From an uncultured Acidimicrobiales bacterium (GTDB taxonomy: Bacteria > Actinomycetota > Acidimicrobiia > Acidimicrobiales > CALAML01): 51,480 bases of DNA. Shown one piece after another: positions 1-6,057 of this stretch (its first letter is position 1; every line of letters begins with the position of its first letter). The position numbers and the translations under genes were made by a program. The stretch covers positions 1 to 51,480 of the forward strand of contig CALAML010000023.1 of assembly GCA_937925845.1 (NCBI GenBank), given 5' to 3'. The notes under the pieces are model-generated. The model worked only from the letters and a program-made list of their open reading frames with translations. It made no database searches and was not told where the DNA came from.

Positions 1-1
1 A

Positions 2-316
2 GTGCCATCAATCCCGAAAGAACACCCGGCCCGCACCTTTCCGGGCCCGATGCGCCACGCCATCATCGCCGCCGGCCGCGGCCGCTGCCACCACGCCGGC
101 TGCGACGCCCCGGTCCAATGGATACAAGCCGACCACCGCTACCCCCACAGCCTCGGCGGACCCACCAGCTTCGCCAACAGCGAAGGCCAATGCGCCTACC
201 ACAACGGCCTCAAAGGCAACTCGGTACCCGAAAACACCATGCGGCCCATACCGCTGTTCGATACCCCCGAGTCCGACAACCACCAAACCGGTCCCAGCGA
301 GCAGCGCGCCGCCTAG
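2..316 (+). CDS. HNH endonuclease C-terminal fragment (DUF222/13E12-type), left-edge partial
   Basis: The visible part carries a compact HNH-type zinc/nuclease segment: CHHAGCDAP, then QADHRYPHSLGG, then NSEGQCAYHNGLKGN. This matches the C-terminal HNH module of actinobacterial DUF222 proteins (13E12-repeat relatives), which are usually 350-500 residues long. Only about 104 residues are seen. The frame is open at the window edge, so the GTG at base 2 is probably internal. The stop codon TAG lies inside the terminal repeat of the foldback element that begins at 313, so the present C-terminus was probably set by that insertion. Many such genes are mobile or decaying. The family is fairly clear; whether the protein is functional cannot be told. 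Confidence 0.7.
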   Translation: MPSIPKEHPARTFPGPMRHAIIAAGRGRCHHAGCDAPVQWIQADHRYPHSLGGPTSFANSEGQCAYHNGLKGNSVPENTMRPIPLFDTPESDNHQTGPSEQRAA

Positions 317-477
317 TGTCCTGTCAGTGAAGTCCGTTGATGAATTCGGCGAGCTATCAGTGTCCCTCCCAAGGACGCAGAACCGCCACAACTCGCTGTT
401 ATGGCGCTTTCGAGGACGCCGGGAGGGGCGCTGAGAGCCGTCGAATTCGTGACATGACTTTGCTGACAGGACACTAG
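313..477. mobile_element. 165 bp foldback element (MITE-like) with 15 bp perfect terminal inverted repeats
   Basis: The ends are CTAGTGTCCTGTCAG (313-327) and its exact reverse complement (463-477). The inverted similarity continues inward with few mismatches: AAGTC, GAATTCG, the CTCAG/CCCTCCC block and a GCCA-AAC centre near 395. The whole element could therefore fold into one long imperfect hairpin. No open frame of note is inside. The outer CTAG on both sides may be a target duplication with the true ends beginning TGTCC, which would fit an IS481-like mobiliser that targets CTAG; alternatively only TA is duplicated. It supplies the stop codon of the HNH fragment. Confidence 0.75.
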
Positions 478-493
478 GGCAAGCGGCAGCGCC

Positions 494-703
494 TTAGCTG
501 TGGGACGCGACCAGTTCCCGGAGCGCCACGTCGGTGGGCGTCTCGACGTTGAGTTGCCCGATGGCAACCGCCAGCAACCCCACAGCCGCAAGGGTTGCCC
601 CGACGGATACCCCCAACGCCGGTATCAGCGAGAGCCCAACAGGCACCGCGGTAATACCAACAAACAGCATGAGGACGTAGATCCGCCCCGCAGTCTCAGT
701 CAT
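494..703 (-). CDS. Small two-helix membrane protein, unknown
   Basis: A 69-residue protein. After a short N-terminus (MTETAGR) it has two hydrophobic stretches, roughly residues 8-28 and 32-48, with a polar tail ending ELVASHS. The ATG is preceded by a purine-rich GGGAAGAAAG at suitable distance, which supports translation. It converges on the foldback element, 16 bases away. I do not recognise a family. Length, hydrophobicity pattern and the ribosome binding site favour a real gene, but a chance frame in GC-rich DNA cannot be excluded. Confidence 0.5.
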   Translation of the reverse strand: MTETAGRIYVLMLFVGITAVPVGLSLIPALGVSVGATLAAVGLLAVAIGQLNVETPTDVALRELVASHS

Positions 704-917
704 CGCACTTTCTTCCCTGGATCGTTTCCACTTTTGGGTCTCGACTGAGCCGGGGGGAGCTCAGCGGAGACCGGTCCGGCAGGACTCCATGGGTGGCAAC
801 CTCGCCGCCCGCCAACGGTCTAAGGGCACGACCTTAACCCACCATTAACCACAGTTTTCTCTCACTGGGAGAAACCACTTCCCGCTCGAGCCAAGCATCC
901 GATACCGTCCCTGAGCG

Positions 918-1847
918 ATGACCAACCCATTCCGCTTTTCGATACAGGCGAGCGGCGCGCCGCTTGTTACCGACTGGGCCGAGGTGGCTCGCAAGGTGGA
1001 GGGCCTGGGGTACTCGACGCTGACCGTTGCCGACCACTTCGATGGCCAGCTGGCGCCAATCCCAGCTCTGATGGCGGCCGCCGACGCCACCACCTCATTG
1101 CGGGTGGCCAGCCTGGTGCTGTGCAACGACTATCGCCATCCGGTGATTGCCGCCAAGGAAGCGGCCACCATCGACCTGTTGTCGGGCGGTCGCTTCGAAC
1201 TCGGGTTGGGTGCGGGTTGGATGACCGCCGACTACGAGGCCAGCGGCATCGCCCTCGACCCAGCCGGCGAGCGCATCGCCCGTTTGGAGGAGTCGGTCCA
1301 GATCATCAAGAGCCTGCTGGCCGGTGACCCGACCAACTTCGATGGCGAGCACTACCGCATCACCAACCTGGTGGGCACCCCAGCACCGGTGCAGCAACCG
1401 GTGCCGATCATGCTGGCCGGTGGGCGCCGCAAGGTGCTGAGCCTGGCCGGGCGTCACGCCAACATCGTGGCGCTGAACCCGGGCCTGGCCGCCGGGGTGA
1501 TCGATGCCAGAGCCGGGGCCACCGCTACCCCCGATGCGACCGATGAAAAGATCGGCTGGATCCGTGACGCCGCCGGCGACCGGTTCGATTCCCTCGAGTT
1601 CCAGACCCGGGTGCACATCGCCATGATCACCGACGACCGTCAGGCCGCCGCCGAAATGCTGGCCCCGGCCCTCGGGGTGACCCCAACCGATGCCCTCGAG
1701 TCGCCCCACGCCCTGGCCGGCACCGTCGACGAGTGCATCGAGACCGTCCAGATGTGGCGGGAGCGCTGGGGCATCAGCTACATCGGCTTGAGCTACGACG
1801 CCATCGACGCCATGGCCCCCGTGGTAGCCAAGCTGGCAGGCAGCTGA
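918..1847 (+). CDS. F420-dependent luciferase-like oxidoreductase (TIGR03621-like)
   Basis: A 309-residue luciferase-like monooxygenase-fold protein, probably using coenzyme F420 rather than flavin. Family features include FSIQASGAPLVTDW at the N-terminus, YSTLTVADHFDGQLAPI, the RFELGLGAGWM block, an R..RLEE..QI.K.L helix, and a C-terminal TVDECIETVQMWRERWGISYIGLS segment. This arrangement resembles the TIGR03621 group common in actinobacteria. The substrate is unknown. The gene stands alone on the plus strand; 70 bases downstream begins the first Tat-signal gene, with no evidence that they belong together. The ATG has no strong Shine-Dalgarno, so the exact start is slightly uncertain. Confidence 0.85.
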   Translation: MTNPFRFSIQASGAPLVTDWAEVARKVEGLGYSTLTVADHFDGQLAPIPALMAAADATTSLRVASLVLCNDYRHPVIAAKEAATIDLLSGGRFELGLGAGWMTADYEASGIALDPAGERIARLEESVQIIKSLLAGDPTNFDGEHYRITNLVGTPAPVQQPVPIMLAGGRRKVLSLAGRHANIVALNPGLAAGVIDARAGATATPDATDEKIGWIRDAAGDRFDSLEFQTRVHIAMITDDRQAAAEMLAPALGVTPTDALESPHALAGTVDECIETVQMWRERWGISYIGLSYDAIDAMAPVVAKLAGS

Positions 1848-1921
1848 CGATCGAACGCAAAATCTCAAGCTTTGCTAACCTCTTCCCTGTTCAGTGACAC
1901 ATGCTTTGGGAAGGGCCTGTT

Positions 1922-2131
1922 ATGGATCGGAACAACGACGGCGCGAAGCCGTCCCGGCGGGATGCACTTCGTAAGGGTGCCGCCATCAACTTCCTTATCA
2001 ACAGCGCAGCATTTGGTGCTCAAACCGGTGCGACCAATGGTTCATCAGTCCGAGAGTTCTTCGGACCAATCAACTCATTCATGCCCAGCGGATCCGGCAG
2101 CTATGGCGGGACCATCACCTGTTGCGACTAG
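1922..2131 (+). CDS. Short Tat-leader peptide ending Cys-Cys-Asp (family member 1)
   Basis: A 69-residue product. The ATG is chosen because GGGAAGGG sits 6-8 bases upstream, the same signal used by the two paralogues nearby. The N-terminus has PSRRDALRKGAA, a twin-arginine leader matching the 156-residue paralogue at 2990-3460 almost residue for residue. The C-terminal half, VREFFGPINSF...GTITCCD, matches that paralogue's AREFFGPVNAV...GSIACD. The piece between (the W-AP...LSLRPEYAAA signal end and about 90 residues of domain) is missing, so this looks like an internally deleted copy or a minimal peptide. It overlaps the convergent paralogue by 4 bases at the stop codons. Function unknown; export by Tat is inferred and may be lost. 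Confidence 0.65.
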   Translation: MDRNNDGAKPSRRDALRKGAAINFLINSAAFGAQTGATNGSSVREFFGPINSFMPSGSGSYGGTITCCD

Positions 2132-2139
2132 TCGCAACA
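2120..2139. repeat. 20 bp perfect palindrome at convergent stop codons
   Basis: TGTTGCGACTAGTCGCAACA is a perfect palindrome. It arises because the two convergent Tat-leader genes both end with Cys-Cys-Asp-stop using the same codons, TGT TGC GAC TAG, with stops overlapping over 2128-2131. It has no loop, so it is not a typical terminator. It may be a by-product of the conserved tail, or a recombination or protein-binding site. Confidence 0.7.
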
Positions 2140-2742
2140 AAGGCGAGCCCGCACCGTCCACGTGACATCGTCACGCTTACACCTGTCCTCAAGCCCTGAA
2201 GAAAGTAGCGCCCCTACCCCGATGGCACGGCCAAGGCCGAGCGTCGCCGGCTCGTTGGTCGGTGCGTTGAATGGACCGATTCCGAGATCTGCAGGCGAGA
2301 CCGTAACGTCCAGTGTGCATCGGTCTGCTTCGGTGACCGCCGGGCCGTTCACGAATTCAGTGGAGAAACCAGGTCCAAAAAACGCCACAGCAAACACCCC
2401 ACTGGAGAGGGACTCACAAGCGAAGTCCCTAAAGAGGCCCGCGGCCGCGCCTTGAACGCATGTCGCATCCCCATCGAGGGAGACGATCTCCCTTCGCCCG
2501 GAGCTAGAAGGATCACCAAAGAAGGTTCTCCGTATGACGGGGATGGTGACATCGAAACACTTACCGGCACACGGGCCCTCCGCCACACTTTGAGCTGCGG
2601 CGTAGTCGGGTCTTAACGACAGCCCCTCAATCCTTGGCGCCGCCCACACCACTCCGCCCGCAGTACCGAGCGCTGCGCTCTTACGAAGCATCTCCCGCCG
2701 AGACGTCCGCTTCTCTGCCCTACTTGCATCCCCGCCACTCAT
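2128..2742 (-). CDS. Tat-signal exported protein ending Cys-Cys-Asp (family member 2)
   Basis: A 204-residue protein. The ATG at 2742 is preferred over earlier frames because GGGAAGG lies just upstream, as in both paralogues. Residues 1-45 form a Tat signal: TSRREMLRKSAALG, a hydrophobic stretch with VVWAAPRIEGLSLRPDYAAAQS, and probable cleavage near AAAQS. The mature part of about 160 residues has several cysteines (GPCAGKCFD, ATCVQG, FACES, DRCTLD, DRCKRDD) and ends ARLCCD. Cysteine number and export suggest a disulfide-containing extracytoplasmic domain. There is no recognised enzymatic motif. It converges with member 1 and diverges from the relic at 2788-2910. Role unknown; a substrate for the neighbouring modifying enzymes is my inference. 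Confidence 0.75.
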   Translation of the reverse strand: MSGGDASRAEKRTSRREMLRKSAALGTAGGVVWAAPRIEGLSLRPDYAAAQSVAEGPCAGKCFDVTIPVIRRTFFGDPSSSGRREIVSLDGDATCVQGAAAGLFRDFACESLSSGVFAVAFFGPGFSTEFVNGPAVTEADRCTLDVTVSPADLGIGPFNAPTNEPATLGLGRAIGVGALLSSGLEDRCKRDDVTWTVRARLCCD

Positions 2743-2787
2743 GAGCCGCCTTCCCAAACGTCACTCAGGTACCTGACAAAACGCTAA

Positions 2788-2910
2788 CAGGCTTTCCCCG
2801 ACACCGCCGCCAAAACGCTGGCCTACCCCGTCTGCTTCGCTTTCGATGGCGAGGAGTCCGGCCTCGTTCCAGACACCTCATTCACCGGAAACGTCGTCTG
2901 CTGCGATTGA
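2788..2910 (+). pseudogene. Relic of a fourth Cys-Cys-Asp-ending protein
   Basis: A 40-codon frame opens after an in-frame TAA at 2785 and has no plausible start codon or ribosome binding site. It ends TSFTGNVVCCD-stop, closely resembling the tails of the three intact neighbours (GTITCCD, ARLCCD, GSIACD). The upstream part (AYPVCFAFDGEESGLVPD) does not align clearly with them. It overlaps a 24 bp stretch also found at the 3' end of the cupin gene. I read it as a decayed remnant left by duplication or recombination in this locus; a chance tail is possible but the five-residue match plus stop is striking. Confidence 0.45.
2843..2866. repeat. 24 bp copy of the 3' end of the cupin gene (second copy 3481-3504)
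   Basis: Bases 2843-2866 and 3481-3504 are identical at 23 of 24 positions (TCGATGGC, one mismatch, then AGGAGTCCGGCCTCG). In the second copy the minus strand encodes the last residues of the cupin protein, EAGLLAIE. The first copy preserves the same residues on its minus strand, with one extra base just before. This indicates a duplicated and decayed cupin-gene tail in the intergenic space before the third Tat-signal gene. Confidence 0.6.
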
Positions 2911-2989
2911 CCTATGGGGTCCGCTCCTGCGCCGGTTGTCATCGGTAGCGTGTGACCCGTTCAGCACTCAGGTCTCGGGAAGGGCATTT

Positions 2990-3460
2990 GTGGACCAGAA
3001 CGACGTTGGAAGAGGGCCATCCCGGCGGGATGCGCTGCGAAAGGGTTCCGCCTTCGGCCTCGCCACCGGAATCGCTTGGACGGCGCCCAAGGTTTACGGC
3101 CTTAGTCTTCGGCCCGAGTACGCCGCGGCTACATCGGCACCAAACGGACACGCCAACTTCTCCGTGCAACTGGCCGTCTCCTCAAGCTCGATGTACGCGT
3201 TCATTGCGTCTGTCACGCCATCCGATCGGGTGAGCTCCGTGACTGCCTCGGCCAATCCCGCGACATGGACCCTGACAGTCAGTGGCTCCCAAGTAGATCA
3301 GTGCGATCTGGCCACGATCACCGCGACCGGTCTCGGAGTGGCTATCGGGCCGGCTTCCGGGTCCAACCTGGGCTCGAACGCACGAGAGTTCTTTGGCCCG
3401 GTGAATGCGGTCCCACGCTTTGGAGACGCCCAAATCACCGGAAGCATCGCCTGCGACTAG
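2990..3460 (+). CDS. Tat-signal exported protein ending Cys-Asp (family member 3)
   Basis: A 156-residue protein starting at GTG, chosen for the GGGAAGGG seven bases upstream (a longer frame from 2846 has no such site and runs over the relic). The Tat leader PSRRDALRKGSAFG is followed by a hydrophobic core and IAWTAPKVYGLSLRPEYAAATS, the same layout as member 2. The mature region is Ser/Thr/Ala-rich and predicted beta-rich (FSVQLAVSSSS, WTLTVSGSQVDQCD, ATITATGLGVAIG), with NAREFFGPVNAV near the end and a terminal ITGSIACD. Only two cysteines occur, one internal and one in the terminal motif. Its stop lies 7 bases from the convergent cupin gene. Probably exported folded; function unknown. Confidence 0.75.
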   Translation: MDQNDVGRGPSRRDALRKGSAFGLATGIAWTAPKVYGLSLRPEYAAATSAPNGHANFSVQLAVSSSSMYAFIASVTPSDRVSSVTASANPATWTLTVSGSQVDQCDLATITATGLGVAIGPASGSNLGSNAREFFGPVNAVPRFGDAQITGSIACD

Positions 3461-3467
3461 GAGGACA

Positions 3468-4886
3468 CTAGGTATCGGTCTCGATGGCAAGGAGTCCGGC
3501 CTCGACCAGTTCTTCGCAGAGTTGGCCCCTCGCCTCCGGGGCATCTTCGACTTCCGGTAGGTCACCGACCCGGTGGCTTCGACAGTCGGCCAGTTCGGCG
3601 AAGAGATCGGCTACCGGGTTCGCTACTTCGATGAGTTGATCGCCGAAAGCCAGGCGAACCACCGCCGGGTCGCGGTTGATCACGTGCACGCCAGCCGGGA
3701 CTGGCATGCGCACGATCTGATCGTCCCAGTTGTCGTCGGCGACGGCGGCCCACAGGTCGTACAGGCTGGGGAACATCCGTACAGGCAGCCGGGCCCGGTA
3801 GGTGGCCACGGCAACGGCCATGAAGTCGGGTCCGATCACCTCGTCGACCACGTTGCGGAAGCTGTCAGGTTCGTCGTGGAGCGACTTGTCGTAGGCCATC
3901 GCCGGAGCATCGAGGTCATAAGCCAGATCGGCCCGCAAAATCGGCTGATGGCCACCGGCGGTGCGCAGGCGTTCCACCACGTCGGTGCCAGTGAGGCGGT
4001 TCACGCCGATGGTGTAGTGCACCGCCAGATCATCCGAGCCAGCCACCTCGTGGCCCCAGCCCCGAGGAATCACCAGCGCCATGCCGGGTTCGAGGTAGCC
4101 CTCCCAAACCGGCCTTGGGCTCACCTGAGGACCGACCCAAGGTCGCATCGGTGACAAAGCCAGCGGTTCGTACACCTTCCACAGTTTGGCCCCGGCCGCC
4201 GGCACGATGATGGTGTCGTGCTGGTCCCAGTGCTGGCCAAAGCCGAGAGCCTCGCCCCACGACAGATAGACGTTCGTATTCACCCGGCAGCCGTAGACCC
4301 GTTCGAGGTGTTCGTGCACACCGCCGATGACCGGGTCGATGTCGTCGATCCCGTTGATGATGACCGTCCAACCCTCACGCAGCGCGGAGACCAAGGGGCC
4401 GGGGCGGACCCGGTTCATCTGGGGCCGGGCGGGGTCGGTCACCCGGTCGGGGCGGAGGCCGGTTTTGCCCGGGTCGCCGTGGGAGAACCGCAACCGGTTT
4501 CCCGGCAGGTTGTGCTCCGCCAGCAGCCGCTCCACCGTTGTTATGGCGTCGAGGTGGTCAAAGAGTTCGGCGCCCAGATTGAGCACCGTGAACCGTCGGT
4601 CGTCGCAGGTCTGGGCCGCGGTGGCAAAGTCGTAGCCCGGAAACCACTTGGCCAGCGCCTCGATCGAGTCGGCTCTGGCTGTGGCGTTCTGTTCGGCCAG
4701 CCGGGCCTGCAGTGGTCCGGCGCTGGCATCGACCAGCCGCACCACCGGGGCCGGACGGGGCAATGGGCTCACTCGAACGAGCTTGCCCTGAAACGTTTGC
4801 GCCTCTACCTGGTTGGCCTTTTCACGTACTTCGGCTTGATCAGCTGGTTGCGCGCCGGCGGCTTCCCCCGCGGCATCGGTGTCCAC
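3468..4886 (-). CDS. JmjC/cupin-type Fe(II)/2-oxoglutarate oxygenase (ROXY-like)
   Basis: A 472-residue protein from a GTG with AGGGGAAG upstream. Residues 165-300 form a JmjC/Cupin_4-like core: TVIINGIDDID, then QHWDQHD with His219 and Asp221 as an HxD pair, AGAKLWKVYEP, GMALVIPRGWGHEV with His279 as the distal ligand, and LAVHYTIG. All three iron ligands are therefore present and an active hydroxylase is likely. The last 70 residues look like a winged-helix/PqqD-like tail, as in ribosomal oxygenases of the YcfD (RoxA) type. Known relatives hydroxylate protein side chains. It lies downstream of the sulfotransferase on the same strand and tail-to-tail with a Tat-signal gene, so an exported-protein substrate is plausible but unproven. 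Confidence 0.82.
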   Translation of the reverse strand: MDTDAAGEAAGAQPADQAEVREKANQVEAQTFQGKLVRVSPLPRPAPVVRLVDASAGPLQARLAEQNATARADSIEALAKWFPGYDFATAAQTCDDRRFTVLNLGAELFDHLDAITTVERLLAEHNLPGNRLRFSHGDPGKTGLRPDRVTDPARPQMNRVRPGPLVSALREGWTVIINGIDDIDPVIGGVHEHLERVYGCRVNTNVYLSWGEALGFGQHWDQHDTIIVPAAGAKLWKVYEPLALSPMRPWVGPQVSPRPVWEGYLEPGMALVIPRGWGHEVAGSDDLAVHYTIGVNRLTGTDVVERLRTAGGHQPILRADLAYDLDAPAMAYDKSLHDEPDSFRNVVDEVIGPDFMAVAVATYRARLPVRMFPSLYDLWAAVADDNWDDQIVRMPVPAGVHVINRDPAVVRLAFGDQLIEVANPVADLFAELADCRSHRVGDLPEVEDAPEARGQLCEELVEAGLLAIETDT

Positions 4887-4904
4887 GTCGCTTCCCCTTG
4901 TCGG

Positions 4905-4927
4905 GTCTTCGTTTTCCCTGCGAAGAC
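4905..4927 (-). other. 7 bp stem-loop between sulfotransferase and cupin genes
   Basis: GTCTTCG (4905-4911) pairs exactly with CGAAGAC (4921-4927) across a 9-base loop, in the 69-base gap between two minus-strand genes. It has no strong U-tract after it, so it may modulate relative expression rather than terminate fully. A small chance palindrome is also possible. Confidence 0.35.
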
Positions 4928-4955
4928 TTGCAAACCACAGTAGTTGAGCGGCGAG

Positions 4956-5969
4956 CTACAAGCCTTGCTGCGCCGCCCGCTCCGCCAGCTGAGCGGGCAG
5001 ATCGCCCACCACCCTCGCCAACTGGTCACGGCTTCGAGTGCTCAGCGGCGGATGGCGGTGGCGGCCTTCGGGCTCGAAGCGTTGGCCGTCGACCGGAGCC
5101 TTCGAGTAGTGGCCCAGCTCCCCCAGTGCGGCATCGATGTCGAGGTCGAGCTTGAGGTGTCGCTCGAGGGCGTCCAAGACTCGGCGGGGTTCGGCGGTGA
5201 CCGTGGCGTGATCAACCAAGAGCACCCGCTCGGGGTCGACTCGCAGCGCAGCATCGGCTCCTGCAGCCCAGACCGATGCGTAGATGTCTATGGCGTTAAA
5301 TGGTTGCTCGATGCGGTCAAGCCAGGGCACCCACCGCTGAAGCAGAGCTCGAGGTTGATGGATGCGTCCAGCCCATCCCGGGTGGCCGTCGAGCGAGGAC
5401 TCCACCGTCTCAATCGGGTTGCGGTACACAAACACCATCGGCGTGCCGTCCAACAACTCGCTGTGACGACCCATCGAGAAGCTCTCCCAACTCGAGTGCT
5501 TGATCACCACCCGCTGGTTGCGGCTGGCGGCAAAGCGATCGAAGGCCACCAGGGCCGCGTGCATGGCCCGCTCCACGGTGAAGGTGGGCACGAGAGCAGA
5601 GCCACCGGATTCGCGATGCAGGGCGCCGATCACGCCCGATTCCCGCAGCACCAGCCGGCTGCGGTCGTGGCCCACCATGCGGCTGATGAGCGTCGACCCG
5701 CACCGACCCACGTGAAAGATCATGCCGGTGGTCGCCGGCCTGATGCCGGTGGTGATCCGGTTGAGTTCGTCGAAGGTTACCGACACCTTCTCGAGGTCAC
5801 CGGCGGTATCAGCGGCCTCAAGTTCGGTCATGGTGTTGTGCCAGAACGGTCGATCGAAATCGAGATCGTCCGGGGGTTGGATGAACTCGATCCGCTGCTC
5901 ATGGGTGACGGCGCGATAGGGCATCAGGCCATCGAGGTCTTTGAGTTGCTGCGGTGCAGTAATGGTCAT
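4956..5969 (-). CDS. PAPS-dependent sulfotransferase family protein
   Basis: A 337-residue protein. Residues 83-98, MIFHVGRCGSTLISRM, form the 5'-phosphosulfate-binding loop of the P-loop sulfotransferase family. A second PAPS-contact region is likely at VVIKHSSWES...MVFVYRNPIETVESSLDGHPG. These enzymes transfer sulfate from PAPS to hydroxyl or amine groups of proteins, sugars or small molecules. No membrane segment or signal is seen, so it should act in the cytoplasm, before any Tat export. It starts 88 bases from the divergent kinase gene and is followed on the same strand by the cupin oxygenase. Hydroxylation followed by sulfation of the same target is an attractive but unverified reading. 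Some P-loop members of this family have other activities. Confidence 0.8.
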   Translation of the reverse strand: MTITAPQQLKDLDGLMPYRAVTHEQRIEFIQPPDDLDFDRPFWHNTMTELEAADTAGDLEKVSVTFDELNRITTGIRPATTGMIFHVGRCGSTLISRMVGHDRSRLVLRESGVIGALHRESGGSALVPTFTVERAMHAALVAFDRFAASRNQRVVIKHSSWESFSMGRHSELLDGTPMVFVYRNPIETVESSLDGHPGWAGRIHQPRALLQRWVPWLDRIEQPFNAIDIYASVWAAGADAALRVDPERVLLVDHATVTAEPRRVLDALERHLKLDLDIDAALGELGHYSKAPVDGQRFEPEGRHRHPPLSTRSRDQLARVVGDLPAQLAERAAQQGL

Positions 5970-6018
5970 GGTGGTTGCCCAGCGACGCCGCCGGGCTCTT
6001 CAGAGTGCCATTTGTTTG

Positions 6019-6051
6019 GCGCCGGGTCGATCAACTCCGGCGCGGTAGTGT
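6019..6051 (+). promoter_or_regulatory. Divergent intergenic inverted repeat with -10-like box
   Basis: GCGCCGG (6019-6025) and CCGGCGC (6037-6043) form a 7 bp inverted repeat with an 11-base spacer. Immediately after it is TAGTGT (6046-6051), a TANNNT -10-like box 6 bases before the ATG of the kinase gene. With no Shine-Dalgarno present, a leaderless mRNA is plausible, and the repeat would sit where a repressor could act. No good -35 was found. Confidence 0.35.
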
Positions 6052-6057
6052 TGTTCT

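Noticed and set aside
1872-2165. A 97-residue open frame overlapping the first Tat-leader gene
   Set aside because: Different frame from the one that matches the paralogues, and no matching ribosome binding site.
3462-3472. AGGACACTAGG after the third Tat-signal gene is identical to the end of the foldback element
   Set aside because: Only 11 bases match and no partner terminus was found nearby; chance is likely enough not to call a second element copy.
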